DNA of 64,000 nucleotides from Sphagnum magellanicum (Eukaryota; Streptophyta; Sphagnopsida; Sphagnales; Sphagnaceae). The stretch is taken from the NCBI GenBank assembly GCA_021904315.1, contig CM038913.1, forward strand, positions 4,649,958 to 4,713,957. The letters run 5' to 3'. Of this stretch, positions 1-12,901 are shown one piece after another; the stretch's first letter is position 1; each line of letters begins with the position of its first letter. The position numbers were made by a program, and so were the translations under genes. The notes beneath the pieces are model-generated. The model saw only the letters and a list, made by a program, of their open reading frames with translations, was not told the origin of the DNA and did no database searches.

Positions 1-1279
1 CTTTTTTATTCACAACTCTAAGGTATACAAAAATGGTACATTGTTCTTGCAACATTCAATATTTTATCCTCTCCTTCATATGCCCCTTCCTTGGATTCCA
101 CCATCAATCTTTTCATCAATTTTGCCATAGCCAAAAGACCATTAAGAACATAAAGCCAAGAAACTAACTCCCTTGCTATCTTTGAACATTACTCACACAA
201 TGCAAACCACAAATTCGGTAGATGCCATTATTGCATCAAACAATCACACACACTCATAGTAACTAAAAAATTAAAAAATTCATCAACTACCCTCTCCCTT
301 GTTGCCTTCTACATATCAGCTACAAGAAGCCCTTTTCATCCGTTAAGTTTTCACTTCAACCAAGATTTCACTCCACCACATTTCATCCTATAGGGGTTGG
401 TTTGACTTTTAAGAACAACTTATCATTTACTTTGAACTTTTGATGGGTTTGGTTTTTGTTGGCATAAAATTTGGCTTAAACTTGGGCAACTTATGCATAA
501 TTTCCTTGATCAATTTAAAGGCACATTGCATATTTGCAATCGTTTGATTTGTACCTTTTGTTTCAGAGACAATTGTCAAAATGGAAAGAAGGGTCAAACA
601 TTCTATTAATCTATAAAAAAACATTTTTGAACTTTTGAAATTTTAGAAAGAATTTTCTTGGTAGCAACAAATTTTGGTCAATGACCCCTTGTAAAATCAT
701 TGCAAGTTTGGTAGAAGGTACCAACTTGTTTATTGGTTAACAATGTTTCTATCAAATCTTTTTTGGTGACACTACAAGGTGGATGGCAGTAGCTTCTTTC
801 TAGGATAAAATCTTGTTCTAGGATAAATCCATGATGAAATTTTCTTCTTTTTAATGAATAGATAACCTTTTCTCTCCTATAACCTAAGGAAAGAAAAAAA
901 ATTGTTCTTGTTTGCACTTGATATTTTTTTAGCAATACAAATCCATTTTATCAAATCATGGTCAAGTTCAAAAATTTTAATGATCTTCCAATGTTTTCAT
1001 GATTTAACTAGAACATACCATTGTCATTTTACAAATACATGAAATATAAGAATTTTAAAAGTGTTGATTTTTGAAAGTTCTCAAGTATTTTTTCGTAGCC
1101 TATTAAAACTAATTCAATAAATTTCCATTTGATATTCTAAAACTCCAAGGACTTCATTGAAATCCTTTTAATTTCTATAGTGACTTTTTGGTTCACTTTC
1201 TCTTGACCTTAGAATCCATTTGGTTAATAAATTTTGATTGATCATTTATTTATTTATTCAAATTCCACCCAATATTTTA
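1..1279. other. AT-rich intergenic stretch, probably decayed transposon
   Basis: No intact gene is seen. The longest open frames (minus strand, 427-624 and 678-935) have no recognisable motif and are short for this composition. The stretch lies downstream, in transcriptional sense, of the decayed Ty3/Gypsy integrase on the minus strand, so part of it may be the rest of that element. I could not recognise an integrase C-terminus or a long terminal repeat. Confidence 0.4.
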
Positions 1280-2345
1280 GTGATAAACATCGTGACTAAA
1301 GCGATCCAAAATTGACTTACAAATTTTTGATCCTAGTCACACAATTTCTTTGGACAAATTATGTAACCAAAACATTTCATGCAGAAATAACCTTGCCACA
1401 TCTGTGGTTGACATTGTGGATTTAAAAATTAGGAAATGAACATGTTTTGTGAACCTATCCACAACCAAGAATGCTATCATGTCCACTTTGGCTTTTGAGT
1501 AATCTCATTATGAAGTCAATACTTATGGACTTTCATTTATTATTGGGTTCAATTCCCAAGGGTTGTAGTAACATTGGGGTTTTAATCAGCTCAGCTTTGG
1601 ATATCTAACATATGTAATATTCTTTCATATCTTCATGTACATCTATCTTCATACCAAGCCAAAAATAATTATTTTTTATAACATGGATATATGTTTTTTG
1701 AAACCCTAGATAGCTATTGGAATGTTAAGGCAATCATAAAAGATTCAAACATGGAATTCTTCAAAGTTCGGAATACATACACTAGTATCATAATATAGTA
1801 GGTAGGTCTTGTTATCCTAAATATAAACCATATACTTTTGGATTTCCTTGTGGGTTTTTCTACAAGTTTTCATAAGGCTATTTAAAACATGCATCTTGGA
1901 CATAGTGTTTTTTTATGTCTTCCATCATGATTTTTTTAACCATAGAAATGACAATGGCCAATGGGTGATGAACCAAGACATTAACTATGTTTTTTTTGCC
2001 CTTTATGTAATGCATTGTTGATCCATAATTAAATTGTTGTAATCTTTCCACCCACCTAAATTATTACTCAAATTGGGTTGGGTGGTCAAGTATTTTTAAA
2101 CTTTCATGGTTTGTTTCAATGCTAAATGGGTTTCTAGATAAATAGTGGCTCTAAATATTCAAAACATTAGGTTGTGGGTACTACTTAGATCCACCAACAC
2201 CAATGTAGGCTTACCTCCAACCACTCCTTCAATCCATATCATTGTAGGATCTTGTGCCACCATTTTTTTCCATAATACTTGTTTACACCTTGATGAGCCC
2301 CCTGTCTTTTCCTTGACTATCCTTTGAATCCCTTCCTTCATTTTC
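1280..2345 (-). mobile_element. Decayed Ty3/Gypsy retrotransposon (protease, RNase H, integrase fragments)
   Basis: Reading the minus strand gives the Ty3/Gypsy domain order in fragments. At 2341-2159 there is an aspartic-protease-like end (LVLVDLSSTHNLMF; the family motif is D-S/T-G, here altered to D-L-S). At about 2135-1930 lies an RNase H region (FSIETNHESLK, then MHYIKGKKNIV). At about 1495-1385 is an integrase core (FLVVDRFTKHVHF with the first catalytic Asp, then TTDVARLFL). At about 1340-1280 a shifted frame gives DQKFVSQFWIALVTM, the region of the second catalytic Asp. Several stops and frameshifts break it. The protease ends almost directly against RNase H, so the reverse transcriptase between them has been deleted. 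No LTRs were seen. It cannot be active. Confidence 0.8.
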
Positions 2346-2399
2346 TTTTGGGGTACTCAATTTAAAGGTTGTGGCTTGGCCAGGGTGTTTTGGGAAAAA

Positions 2400-5000
2400 A
2401 AATGTATTGAAATGCAAGATTTACATGCAATTTTCTTCAATTCAAGTATTTTAAAAACTTTTTAATAATTTTTTTTGTGTAGATTTTTTTAAAAAATTAA
2501 AAATGAAATTTAAATTATTTCATTTGGACATAATATGAGAAAGATTTTACTAATTAAAGTTGACTTTAAGAAAAGTTTTAGTTGCATTTCAATTTAAAAT
2601 TAGAGCGCAAGTATAAGGTTTAACCCATATGTTTTGTCTTTAAATCTCATCTCACAAGCTATATAAAGAACATTTTTTCCATTGATTACTCACGTAGAAA
2701 TGCATGTGCCAATTTGGGATGAGTGAAGAAATGCTTGACCTTAAATGAAAATTGTGACATGAATGAAATATGTTTTGGCTATTCATTCCATCTACATTTT
2801 CCCTTTCCTACCTATTTGCTTACCTACATAAGTAATTAGGTGTTAGTTTTCTACCTACCTAGGTAGATGGGTTCAAATCTTCTTAAAACTTTCAATTTAA
2901 ATTTTTTTGAATGAATTAAATAGTTAATATTGAATAATGAAAATACTCAAAAGAATTTAGATGTTCATATGTTAGTGAATTTACAAGTGAATTTACTTCT
3001 TTGTATCAACTTATCGTCGATCATTAAACAATTGACAAATTTGCTAAAAATTCACTAGAACTAAAATTCACTTAATTCACTACAAAACCTAGTGAATTCA
3101 TTAGTGGATTTGGACTTTTTATGTACTAGTAACATCATACTAGTTCAAACAATTAATGTATAATAGTTCAAGGTTAATGAACAAGCTTTCTCATACTGCA
3201 TAGAATTTCATATATTACATAGGACACAATGATTTTTGTTGTCATATATGAGGGTATTGCCCATCCCATAACCTTTCTAGCAAGGGATTTGCCATTTTGA
3301 TGTAGGTATTGTATTTTTTGTTCTTCTCATAATGAAGACTTCCTTTAGTGGATATATGTAATGTAGCATGGGGTTATAGATTCAAGTATTACCAATGCAA
3401 GGAAGTGCATTTTTGGATAAAGGTAATGCAATATCAACACATTTCAAAATATGATGAGAGTATTTGTTTTGTTGGTGTACGCAATGAATAATCACAATTG
3501 AATGTGTAGGAATTACATTCACCCATACTTCGACATTTGTATTGGATATTGATAATGTAAGTATTGAAGTTTTTGGCTTTTTCTAGTAACCCTAACCTAA
3601 ATGATGGAGGGGTAAGTATTTGTAATACCTGCATAATTTACCTTCGGGTAAAACCAAGTTAATAGGAGCCAATTTTGGCATAATCAGTCTTTGGTTTTGA
3701 TGTTCATAAGTTTCATACATTAAATTAATGTTGAAAATATATGTTGTATTTATGTGAAGCCTTTTCTAATATGTTAATTTAACATTTAGTTAAAATTGAA
3801 AGTAATCCAATAAATATAAAATACTTTTCAACACATTTTAAAGCCCGTAACCAATGTTTTTCAACACAATGAAATATTGTAAAAACATTGTTTAAGCATT
3901 ATTGTTTAACACTACCTCAATACATTTCATCCAATCTTGTGTTGCCACATCATTTTTTTGAAGATTAGTCATAATGATTCAAGAGGTTGTCGTTGGCTCC
4001 TATTGGTTCGTTTTTACCCCTTTACATAAATGAAGTATAATTGGTAGTAGAAATTATATGTGACTCGCATGGACTTGCTTTTTTTGCATTTCAATTCCAA
4101 TGGGACCCTAATCTTATTATGAATGTATTACAAAATCTACATCCATTTTCATTCAAGCTCCACCATAACATGATTGGTCCATTGTATGCAATACCTTTTC
4201 ATTTTTCATTTTTGATGTTGTGATGAGAAATATTTAAAAGAAGAAATAAAACAAAATTGTGTAATATTCACATTTGAAGCATAGAATGTTGGCTAGATTT
4301 CTTCATGTTTCACATAATACCCAAATGTTGGGCATAAAATATGCATATTTAATGATAAGAAAGATTAACAAAGATAGTTTTGAATTTGTTTTAAATTTTT
4401 TTTAAAAATAAAATAAAAATTGATTATGAAGAAGAAATAGAAGAAGAATCATTTTAAAAAATAAAATAAATAAAGAAAATTTTGGAATGAAAAATAAAAG
4501 TATAAGAAATTTTTTTTAACATCTAAAATAAGCAAAAACAAATTTCAAAAAAAAAAGTTTCATTTCAATCACAAATGGAATTGTTTTTATATGTGGGTAT
4601 TGCATGTTGGGATTAAATCTTCAACTACTATTAGTATTTGCCATAATAGGTAATACCTACATGTTAGCCATATAATAGGTGTTAGTTTTGGGAATTCCAA
4701 ATCATTACAAAAATGGTGTTAAAAATTAAAGTTGACATGAGTATTATAATGCCTAGAACCTAAACTCTCAACTTTTATATGTAAATTTAACCCTCTTTTA
4801 AAAACTATATGTTTTACATTAATTTTTTATGATTTAAGTGATTAAATTAAATAATCATTGAAAATACTTTTTTTTTTCTTACCTCCTCAATTGTTTGTTC
4901 TAATTAAAATCAACATTAGTTTTTATGTTTTGAATTGATTTCTATAAAAAAATACATTGAAGTTCATTTTACACCTTGTGGATTCCATTCTTATTTTTTC
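2400..5000. other. AT-rich intergenic stretch with GGTATTGCA-type motifs
   Basis: No coding potential was recognised. Scattered short motifs of the form GTATTGC or its reverse complement occur, for example near 3250, 3305, 3428, 4188 and 4598. These belong to a motif family that becomes dense further downstream. A short TACCTACCTA-type low-complexity run is present near 2800-2870. Confidence 0.35.
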
Positions 5001-5009
5001 CTTTTAGAG

Positions 5010-5965
5010 AAATAGAGGTTTAGTTATGAAATAAAGAGGTTTACCCAAAATATAGAAAGGTTTTGTTGATAGGTATAGGTTTAGCCAAAAAGATATAAAA
5101 GAATTGTTGGGAGGTAAAATTTTAGCCAACAAATAAAAATGTTTTGTTGAAAGGTCAAGGTTTAGCCAAAAACTAACATAGGTTTTGCCAAAAGTTAAAA
5201 GTGTAACCAAGAAGAAATATAAGTTTTGCCAATAGAAAAAAATAGCCAAGAAAAAATATAACTGTTGCTAAGAATTAAAAGTTTAGCCAAGAATAAATAT
5301 AGGTTTTAGGTTTTGCTAAAAGAGAAACATTTAGCCAAGAAGAGATATAAGTTTTTCCAAAACTTAAAAGCTTAGGCAAGAATAGAAATAGGTTTTGCCA
5401 AAAAAGAAAAGTTTAACCAAGAAGGGATATAGGTTTCGTCAAGAAAGAAAGTTTAACCAAGAAGACATATAGGTTTTGCCAAAAGAAAAAAAATTAGCCA
5501 AGAAAATATGGAGGTTTTTCCAAGAGATAAAAGTTTAGCCAAAAAAAGATATAGTTTTTACCAAGAGATAAAAGTTTAGCCAAGAAGGGATATAGGCTTT
5601 GTTAAGAGAGAAAATTTTAGCCAAAAAGATATATAGGTTTTGCCAAGAAAGAAAAGTTTAGTTAAGAAAAAATATAGTTTTTGCCAAGAGAGAAAAGTTT
5701 AACCAATAATAGATATAGGTTTTGCCAAGAGAGAAAAGTTTAACCAATAATAGATATAGGTTTTGCCAAGAGAAAAAAATTTAGCCAAGAAAATATATAG
5801 ATTTTGCTAAGAAATAAAAGTTTAGCCAAGAAAAATGTAATTTTTGCCAAGAAAAAAAAGTTTATCGAAAAAGAAATATAAGTTTTGCCAAGAGATAAAA
5901 GTCTAGCCAAGAATAGATATAGGTTTAATCAGGAAGAGATATAGGTTTTGCTAGGAAAAAATAGA
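5010..5965. repeat. Degenerate minisatellite, unit about 41 bp
   Basis: The phrases 'ggttttgccaaga' and 'aaaagtttagccaagaa' alternate throughout this stretch. Adjacent well-kept units begin at 5717 and 5758, giving a 41-bp period; about 22 degenerate copies fit in the block. Two near-identical neighbours (5700-5790) suggest recent unit duplication inside an older array. The open frame at 5004-5249 (minus strand) only reflects the repeat and is not a gene. Confidence 0.8.
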
Positions 5966-6205
5966 AAGGGTATGTAAGGGATTGGTTGTTAGTTGGTTTG
6001 GTTTAGGGTTTAGGCTAAGAGGTAGGTCAGTAGAGTAGGTAGGTTATAGGGTAACTAGGTGGGAGGGTAGTATGGAGGGTAAGGGTTGGGAAAAAATTGG
6101 CTCCCCAAAAAAAAGGTCAAAGGTCAGCATGCAAAAAAATTGATTGTGGTAGAATTTTGGTTAATGTAAGGTGTAGAGGTAGATGAAAAACATAGCCCAT
6201 CCTGT
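5966..6205. other. G-rich low-complexity stretch with telomere-like heptamers
   Basis: Following the minisatellite, the plus strand becomes rich in TAGG and GGGT words (about 5985-6090) and contains a short run 'ggtttagggtttagg', which includes two plant telomere-type heptamers. This is too short to call an interstitial telomere tract. No gene is seen. Confidence 0.4.
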
Positions 6206-6207
6206 GT

Positions 6208-6625
6208 ACAAAATGGCCAACTGGTGCAGTCATGGAGGCTGGTTCACTCCAGTCACATGTTTTATGAAAGCTTATTCTTCTATGAAAAAAATCTTGTTTT
6301 TTTTTCTGTTCTGTGAATGATGATAAGCAAACCGTGGTCATCTTCTGAATTGGACAATGAAAATGTGTGTCATTGCAGTGTAGATATTATCAAATTCTCC
6401 TAGCCTAACTCATCTAATTTTCCTGAAGAATTTTGAAGTAAACACAATCTTAAACATTGGAAAATGCAACTATGTCTAAGATCTGTATCAACTTCTAACA
6501 TCTATACAACTTCAAGTTTTGCCACCCTAGATAGACAGATTGTTTGTGTAATTTGTCTTATTGCCAATCTGAACGGCTAGAGTGAACCAGCAGCCACCAA
6601 TGCACTAGTTGGCCGTTCTATCTAC
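6208..6625. mobile_element. Putative non-autonomous element with about 40-bp inverted ends
   Basis: The left end (about 6213-6252) contains 'ggccaactggtgcagt' followed by 'ggctggttcactcc'. The right end (about 6576-6620) carries the reverse complement of a close version. The two ends match over about 40 bp in opposite orientation about 330 bp apart, the structure expected of a MITE or foldback element. A single further copy of the same sequence lies at 17546-17586, showing that the sequence is dispersed. I could not define a target-site duplication, so the superfamily is unknown. Confidence 0.5.
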
Positions 6626-6629
6626 TAGA

Positions 6630-8440
6630 TGGGTTCCATTTTTTCATTCGGCACCAAATGGGGTTCATCACAGTCCATTTCTTTTTGCTGCTGATCACTA
6701 TACCCCTTTTTTTTTTGGTTCTTGGCCGTTTTACCTCTGGACCTAACTTGCCACCCTGCTCACTTTCCTACCCTCATAAGTACTGCACCAACCTTGGTAC
6801 CTTATTTATTATCCCCTACTAACATAGCTACCTTAATAACTAGTTATTTTATTGACCTAGTTATTGACCTAGTTATTGTACTAACCATTCTACCCTACTA
6901 ACCTAGCTACCTTATTAATTACATACCCTACTAATTTAACCATTGTACTAACTACCTACCCTACTAACCTAGCTACCCTACATACACAACCACCTTATTG
7001 ACATAAGTATCTTACAAACTTAGTCACCTTGATAAAGTAAATTGTTTCTTATGTACTAACTTGCCTATCTACCTAACTACCTATCTATCTATGTTTTTTA
7101 CATAGCCAAATACCTAATTAACTACCTACTCATTTTTTTTCACCCTCACCCCCCCCCCCCCTCTCAATCCTACCTATCAATTTATTAAAGTTCACCCTAG
7201 TTCATGGATGATGAACATAAGTCCCCATATGTAAATATTTTAAAAAATTTATAGCGGAAACAATGCCATAATTGCAGCCATTTTGGTTTAGTTAATGCAT
7301 ATTTTATTAAATTTTGTTCACCTAATTTATTATTGAATGGACATTACAATACATCTTTTCATGTAATTATTATAAGTATGCATTATTAGATTATGGTTTA
7401 AGTTTAGGGTTGGGACACATAAATTAATTAATAAGTTTTTCACAAATGTATAGTAATTAACTTAAAGTAGGTTAAATTTTGGGGGGAATTTTTTAGGGTT
7501 TACACATATGTGAAGAAATACAATTGCATTTTATATGTTCTTCAAAGAGAGTGGAAAAAATTAGGTTGAAAGATCACACAAAGGTAAAAGACATATCTTC
7601 TCTTTTGATTTTGTACTTATTTGATTTTTATTAAAGTATTTTCTTTCAATCAATAAATATTTATAGTTTAAAACTTTTAAATTTTGGTTTCTAAATTTTT
7701 TCCTATGTTCTTTTAAATTTGTTTATTTTGCATTATATAATTCGTATAGTTTGTATAGTTGTTTGGGTTTAGGGCATATATTTAGACTTTTTTTTGTTAG
7801 GGTTTGTATAATTAGGGTTGTAATAAGGCTTATGGCAAAATATCATTTGGATTTTTAGGGTTATGTTTTATGATTTAGTGTATAGGAATTTGGTTCATAT
7901 ATTTCAGAACCTAAGGTTTATATTCTAAATTTTGCTCATTGTATTGGATTTTGATCTTATCACTTGTTTATATCTATACCATAATTATGAATCTCCTTTG
8001 TTTCCGTATGTTCTATAATTGTTAGAGTTTAATATTTTTTAACCCACTTTTGTATGAGTTGTGATCTTTTAGGGTTGCATTTTCAATTGGGACTACAAAC
8101 TTTGGTGGAACGTTAACTTCTTATTCTTAAAGGTATGCATTTGTCTCTTGTTATTATTATTTTTTGTTTATATTTTCACAATTCAACCTCTTTTCATTTC
8201 CTAGTTATTGGATATAGAAAGGGCGTCAAGTTTCATTAAATATATAACCATAAATAAAGGTTTTATACCTTTACACAAATATTTCATATTCAATATCTCT
8301 TTGTAGTTTGATTTCTTCATACCCATATGTGAATAATGCATTGACTCCCACAAGTAGCGTAGGTTTTATGGCTAAAGGTAGGTATTGCATTTTGCACCTC
8401 TCAAACAATGTGCATTAATTATCATTACGTGGGTATTGTT
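6630..8440. other. AT-rich intergenic stretch with CTACC-type simple repeats
   Basis: From about 6775 to 7130 the sequence is dominated by degenerate 'ctaacctagctaccttatt' words, followed by a poly-C run at about 7148-7160. The rest (to 8440) is AT-rich, with GGTATTGC-type motifs at about 8382, 8431 and 8482. No gene is recognised. Confidence 0.4.
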
Positions 8441-8638
8441 ACATGGGGTTTTTAGACATTGTGGGTTTAAGGTACAATCCGGGTATTGCATATGTGAACA
8501 TTTTCAATGATGGAAGGTTTAATAGCTCAATGTGGATATTGCCAAAGTTTGTTTTAGTATATGGGTTCATAATGCCATATATGTATTGCATTTTGGGTTT
8601 TTGTTCAATGATGAATGTTTATAAAATTATAAATTATC

Positions 8639-11333
8639 TTGGTGCATGAATTTGTCGTACTTCCTTTAATCATGGGAAGGGTTCCAAAGTCCCATTCCAT
8701 TCATGTCCAAAACCCCACCAAGTCCCTTTTCTCAAACAAGGACTTAGTGTGGAGGTCCGGGATACGCCATAGAGGGCACAATAAGGTGACCATTCAATTT
8801 GCTTATATTCCATATGTTCACATCTCAGAATTCTTGGAAGGTGAATGAAGGGATACGAACACCCTTGTGGAATGGAATGTTTACAAAAACTTTCCAAGCC
8901 AAACATATGTCAAGCAACCAATGATCAAAAACCACCTTGGGCATACGTGGTAAACATTTATGGCATTAACCTTTTTTATTTCTTTAATTCATATACCAAA
9001 AATGTAATCATTTACATTTTGAAAGTTTTTTGGTTTAGGTATCAGTGCGGATATGGACCAAAGGACTATCGAAAAAATTCAACCCACATTTGATCTATTT
9101 AGCGAGGATGCCTAACATCATTTTCAATCAAACGTTTATACCCACGACCTGATGTGGCTAAGATCACAATTTATCATAAGGCCCATACACAAATTGATGG
9201 GTCATTCGCACATGGTGAGCATGATTCAGAATCCATTTCTCGTATGTTTTGTTATGTTCCATGCATGTCACAAGCATTGAAGGACCACATATGGGCCCAA
9301 CTAAGCTTAGGTTACACTACCAAACAAATATATGACAAGCATAAAGCAATTTGGTGGGAACGTGTGAATGCGGGTCAAAGCATGACACGAGATGATTTCA
9401 TTCGACTTCAAAACATTGCATATTTGGATCAGAAACATAAGAAAGGGAGTTGGTGTTTACACGCCAACCTTGCAATTTCAATTTGGTCTTGGGCTTTCTA
9501 ACATCCAGAAGATGTGTTATTTTTCCAAGATGTTGGTGAAATCAACAAGACTCAAGTCCCATTCACCATAGGTATTCAAACACCAACTCAATGTGAGTCC
9601 ATGTTATCATATGGTCACAATGGTGTCATTTCTATGGATGCCACATTTGGCACAAATGACATGAAATTCCATCTATTCACCTTGATGGGGTTTGATGATC
9701 ATTGCACAGGTGTCCCTTTAGCCTGGATCATTACAAGTAGACAAACAGTTTAGGATTTGATTAAATGGTTGAAACCATTAAAAGATAAAATGTTATCACA
9801 CATGCCACATTAGAAACCATCATGTTTTCTCATTGATGATGTACCTCAAGAATTGAAAGCATTATGGTTAGTTCTATACCTAGTACCCACTTTGTATTTA
9901 TTTCATTATATGTTTTTTGATAGCTTTCATAAAATTCTTGATTACTTCAAATGGATTTTATGTTGTACTAACCCCATCCACTCATGGAGATTTTATTGCA
10001 TGTGTCCTCATTAGGGTCGTATGGGGTATGGACAAGGTTCCCATCTGCCTTTGTTGTTGGCATGTTCTCAAAACATGGCACTTACGTGGTACTAAAAAAA
10101 TCAAAGATGTGGAAGTGCGGGGTGGAATCTTCCAAAACTTTCATGATGTTGATGTACATGTCCATCAATCATGGAGAAACAATTGATGACTTCAAAGAGT
10201 GTGGGAGGGTTGATGTGAGAGAAAACCTTCATAAACATGGGCTTGGTGATGCATGGACAAATTATTTTTGGACTTATTACCATCAGTTTGGTAAGTGATA
10301 ATATTTATCATGGTTTAGTATTCAAAATTGTTTTGTAATAATGTTATTCATCCTTGTGCATTATGTTTATGTTTGTAGAATTATGGATGGTGGGTGTTCG
10401 AAGAATGCCCCATTCCAACCAAGACACCCAAGTGAACATTGAATCATATCATGGTGCGTTGAAACGTTGGCTTGCTTTTGACACAAAAGGCCTTAAAGGG
10501 CGTAGGATTAACTGGTTGGTGTGGCGATTAGCAACAACCATTGCACACCATTACATGCACAAAAAAAAAATGAAAAATGAAAAATGGAAATGAAAAAAAA
10601 GGGTTTCATAAAAAACAAGGTTATGGAGGCCATTATTACACAAAGTGTGGAAAAGGCAGCCCTTATTCCACTCACCTATGTGTACCAACCAACCCTTGAA
10701 AGTGATGGAGCTTGGGGCGTACAGAGCCAACGCCTTCCCAATGTTATTTATGTAGTGAAATTCCCATTCACCAAAATATTTTGTTGCACATGTGAATGGG
10801 CATTGTGAGGGAACGTGTGTAAACACCAAATTGTGGTCAATCTAACATGCACAAACATTTCTCAAGAGGATATCATTCATTATTGTGGAACATGGTATGG
10901 ATCACATCGTGGAGGGTTGGGTCACATGTTTGTAGACCCACGACATATTACAGATGATATGGAGTCTAATGATGATGATGAAGATGAACATCTTAAAGGT
11001 GATGATGGGATCATGGAATTTGATGGGCTCATGAACATGGAGCAAAATGATCTCCTTATGGGTGCCATTGTAGGGTCTAATGACATAATAAATTCATCAA
11101 CCCCAATGGAAAGGGCTCTTGCACAATTGGTCACTACAATGCAAGAGATCACAAATGAATGTAAAGAAGGTGATGCGACACTTTGTGAACATGCCACCTC
11201 ACACATGAGAGTATTAGTATGTAATATTCATAACATACGCCTCACAAAGGCAAATGCAATTTCACACCCAAGATTGGTGTTACACCGCGTAGAAGATGGA
11301 TTGGGAAATAATGTCAAACAGTTCAAAGATTAG
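8639..11333 (+). pseudogene. Mutator-like (MULE) transposase with SWIM zinc finger, degenerate
   Basis: The pieces follow the order of a MULE transposase. An N-terminal part (8639-9110) is broken by stops. 9154-9501 is a leader region. 9514-9753 holds the transposase core start (ISMDATFGTND with the first catalytic Asp, then PLAWIIT). A piece near 9826-9870 has LIDDVPQELKALW. 9917-10186 includes VPICLCCWHVLKTWHL. A C-terminal piece at 10740-10840 has the SWIM zinc-binding pattern (CTCEW, then GNVCKHQ). The tail to 11333 is acidic (DDDEDEHLKGDD). Two introns look spliceable: about 9870-9924, and 10291-10379 (GTAAGT to TTTGTAG). In-frame stops at 9751-9753, within 9810-9820 and inside the SWIM motif (10806-10808), plus frame changes, make it non-functional as it stands. 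Terminal inverted repeats were not found. The MULE assignment is firm; its subfamily is not. Confidence 0.8.
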
Positions 11334-11614
11334 CATGAAACAATGTTCAATCACACAAATGTATGTATTAAATGATGTCATGAATAAATGTCTCAATTAC
11401 TAATCAAAATTGTTGCCATTTGCATTAATAACTTTGTTTTAAAATCAATTTTGTATGGAGGAAACCATAGCTCAAATTCTTTAAACATCATGTATTCAAC
11501 ACACACATGAAGTCTAATATGGCACAAAGATTATTATTGTTTCCAAGTAATAAACACAAAAAGTGTGAAATGCAAAAACACAAGGATAGTGATAATCTAG
11601 TGTTAAATGCATGT

Positions 11615-11890
11615 ATTATAACTAGGTCCCAAAATCCTAGTTGGTAGAAATAAGTACAAGTGTAAGTATTGCAATTAAGCCCCAAAATTCCAATTGGGAA
11701 AGGTAAGTACGGGTGTAGGGATTACAATGAAGCCCCAAAATTCCAGTTGGTAGAAGCAAGTACGGGTGTAGGTATTGCAACATAACCCCAAAATTCCAAT
11801 TGGTAAAATTAAGTACGAGTGTAGGTATTCCAACAAAACCCCAAAATTCCAGTTGGTAGAAGTAAGTATAAGTCCGGGTATTGCAAGTTT
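11615..11890. repeat. 53-bp tandem repeat, about five copies
   Basis: The phrase 'cccaaaattcca' recurs at 11627, 11680, 11733, 11786 and 11839, exactly 53 bp apart. Each unit also carries 'ttggtagaa', 'aagtacgggtgtaggtatt' variants and a GTATTGCA-type word. The array lies just downstream of the MULE remnant. Open frames at 11488-11963 on either strand are by-products of the repeat. Confidence 0.9.
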
Positions 11891-11899
11891 AAATGAAGA

Positions 11900-12857
11900 A
11901 TCAACCCTAAATGCAATACCCATGCTTCAAATGAACCCATCTAAATGGTTTGGATACCTTTAAGTGAAGACCTAGCCTTAAACAAAATACACACGTGCAA
12001 AGTCACTTTGAAATAACCCAACCCTATATGTAATACTTGCATTCAAGGTCATTCCGAAATTACACATGTGGGGTTTAAGCTTCTTTAAATGAAAATCCTA
12101 CCCTAAATGCAATACTCGCATTTTGGGTCACAAAATAATTAGTTCATTTCAAAATAGTATGGTAACAAAGTTGTGTATAGAGGTTGGGGTTGTTGATTAA
12201 GAGTTCCATGATTCTTACTTTGTTTCATTGAATTTGAAAAAAGGTTGTATTATTTGTGGAATAAATAATACGATGACAATTATGATCAAGCTTATCTTGG
12301 TGTAGGAATTTTTCATGCAAAAGTTGAACTAGTAATCTATAACGTGAAATAATTATCTTAAATAGTGATTTCAATAACTTATTAAAACAAAAATATAATT
12401 AAGTTAATTAATCAAATGTCAAAAATCTAATTTTTAGATCTAACTTTTTATTATCCAAGTAAATAAAGTTAAACCAAATGATTAGTTAATTATTTTTACT
12501 AAATAAATGATTATTTAATTCTTGATAATTAATCATTTAAATTATCTGAAATATTAGTCTATTAATTATTTAATTATATGACAAAATTTGGTGATAATTC
12601 ATTAATTATCAAAAATATTTTACATTAAATTGGGGGGAAATTTCTAGGGTTTAGACATATGTGAAACAATACAATTTCATTTTATATCTTTTTCAAAAAG
12701 ATTGGAGAGATCACATAAAGGTAATAAGCAAACCTTATATGAAAACCCAACCTTAAATGCAATACAAAGTTTGTCGAGATCAAAAAATTAAAAGTTCAAG
12801 CTTAAAATTTCTTTACATATGTTCATATTTATGTTTTTTCCCTTTGAAAGTTGTAAA

Positions 12858-12901
<44 letters not shown>

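Noticed and set aside
6005..6020. Interstitial telomere tract
   Set aside because: Only about two TTTAGGG-type heptamers; too short to distinguish from chance in G-rich sequence.
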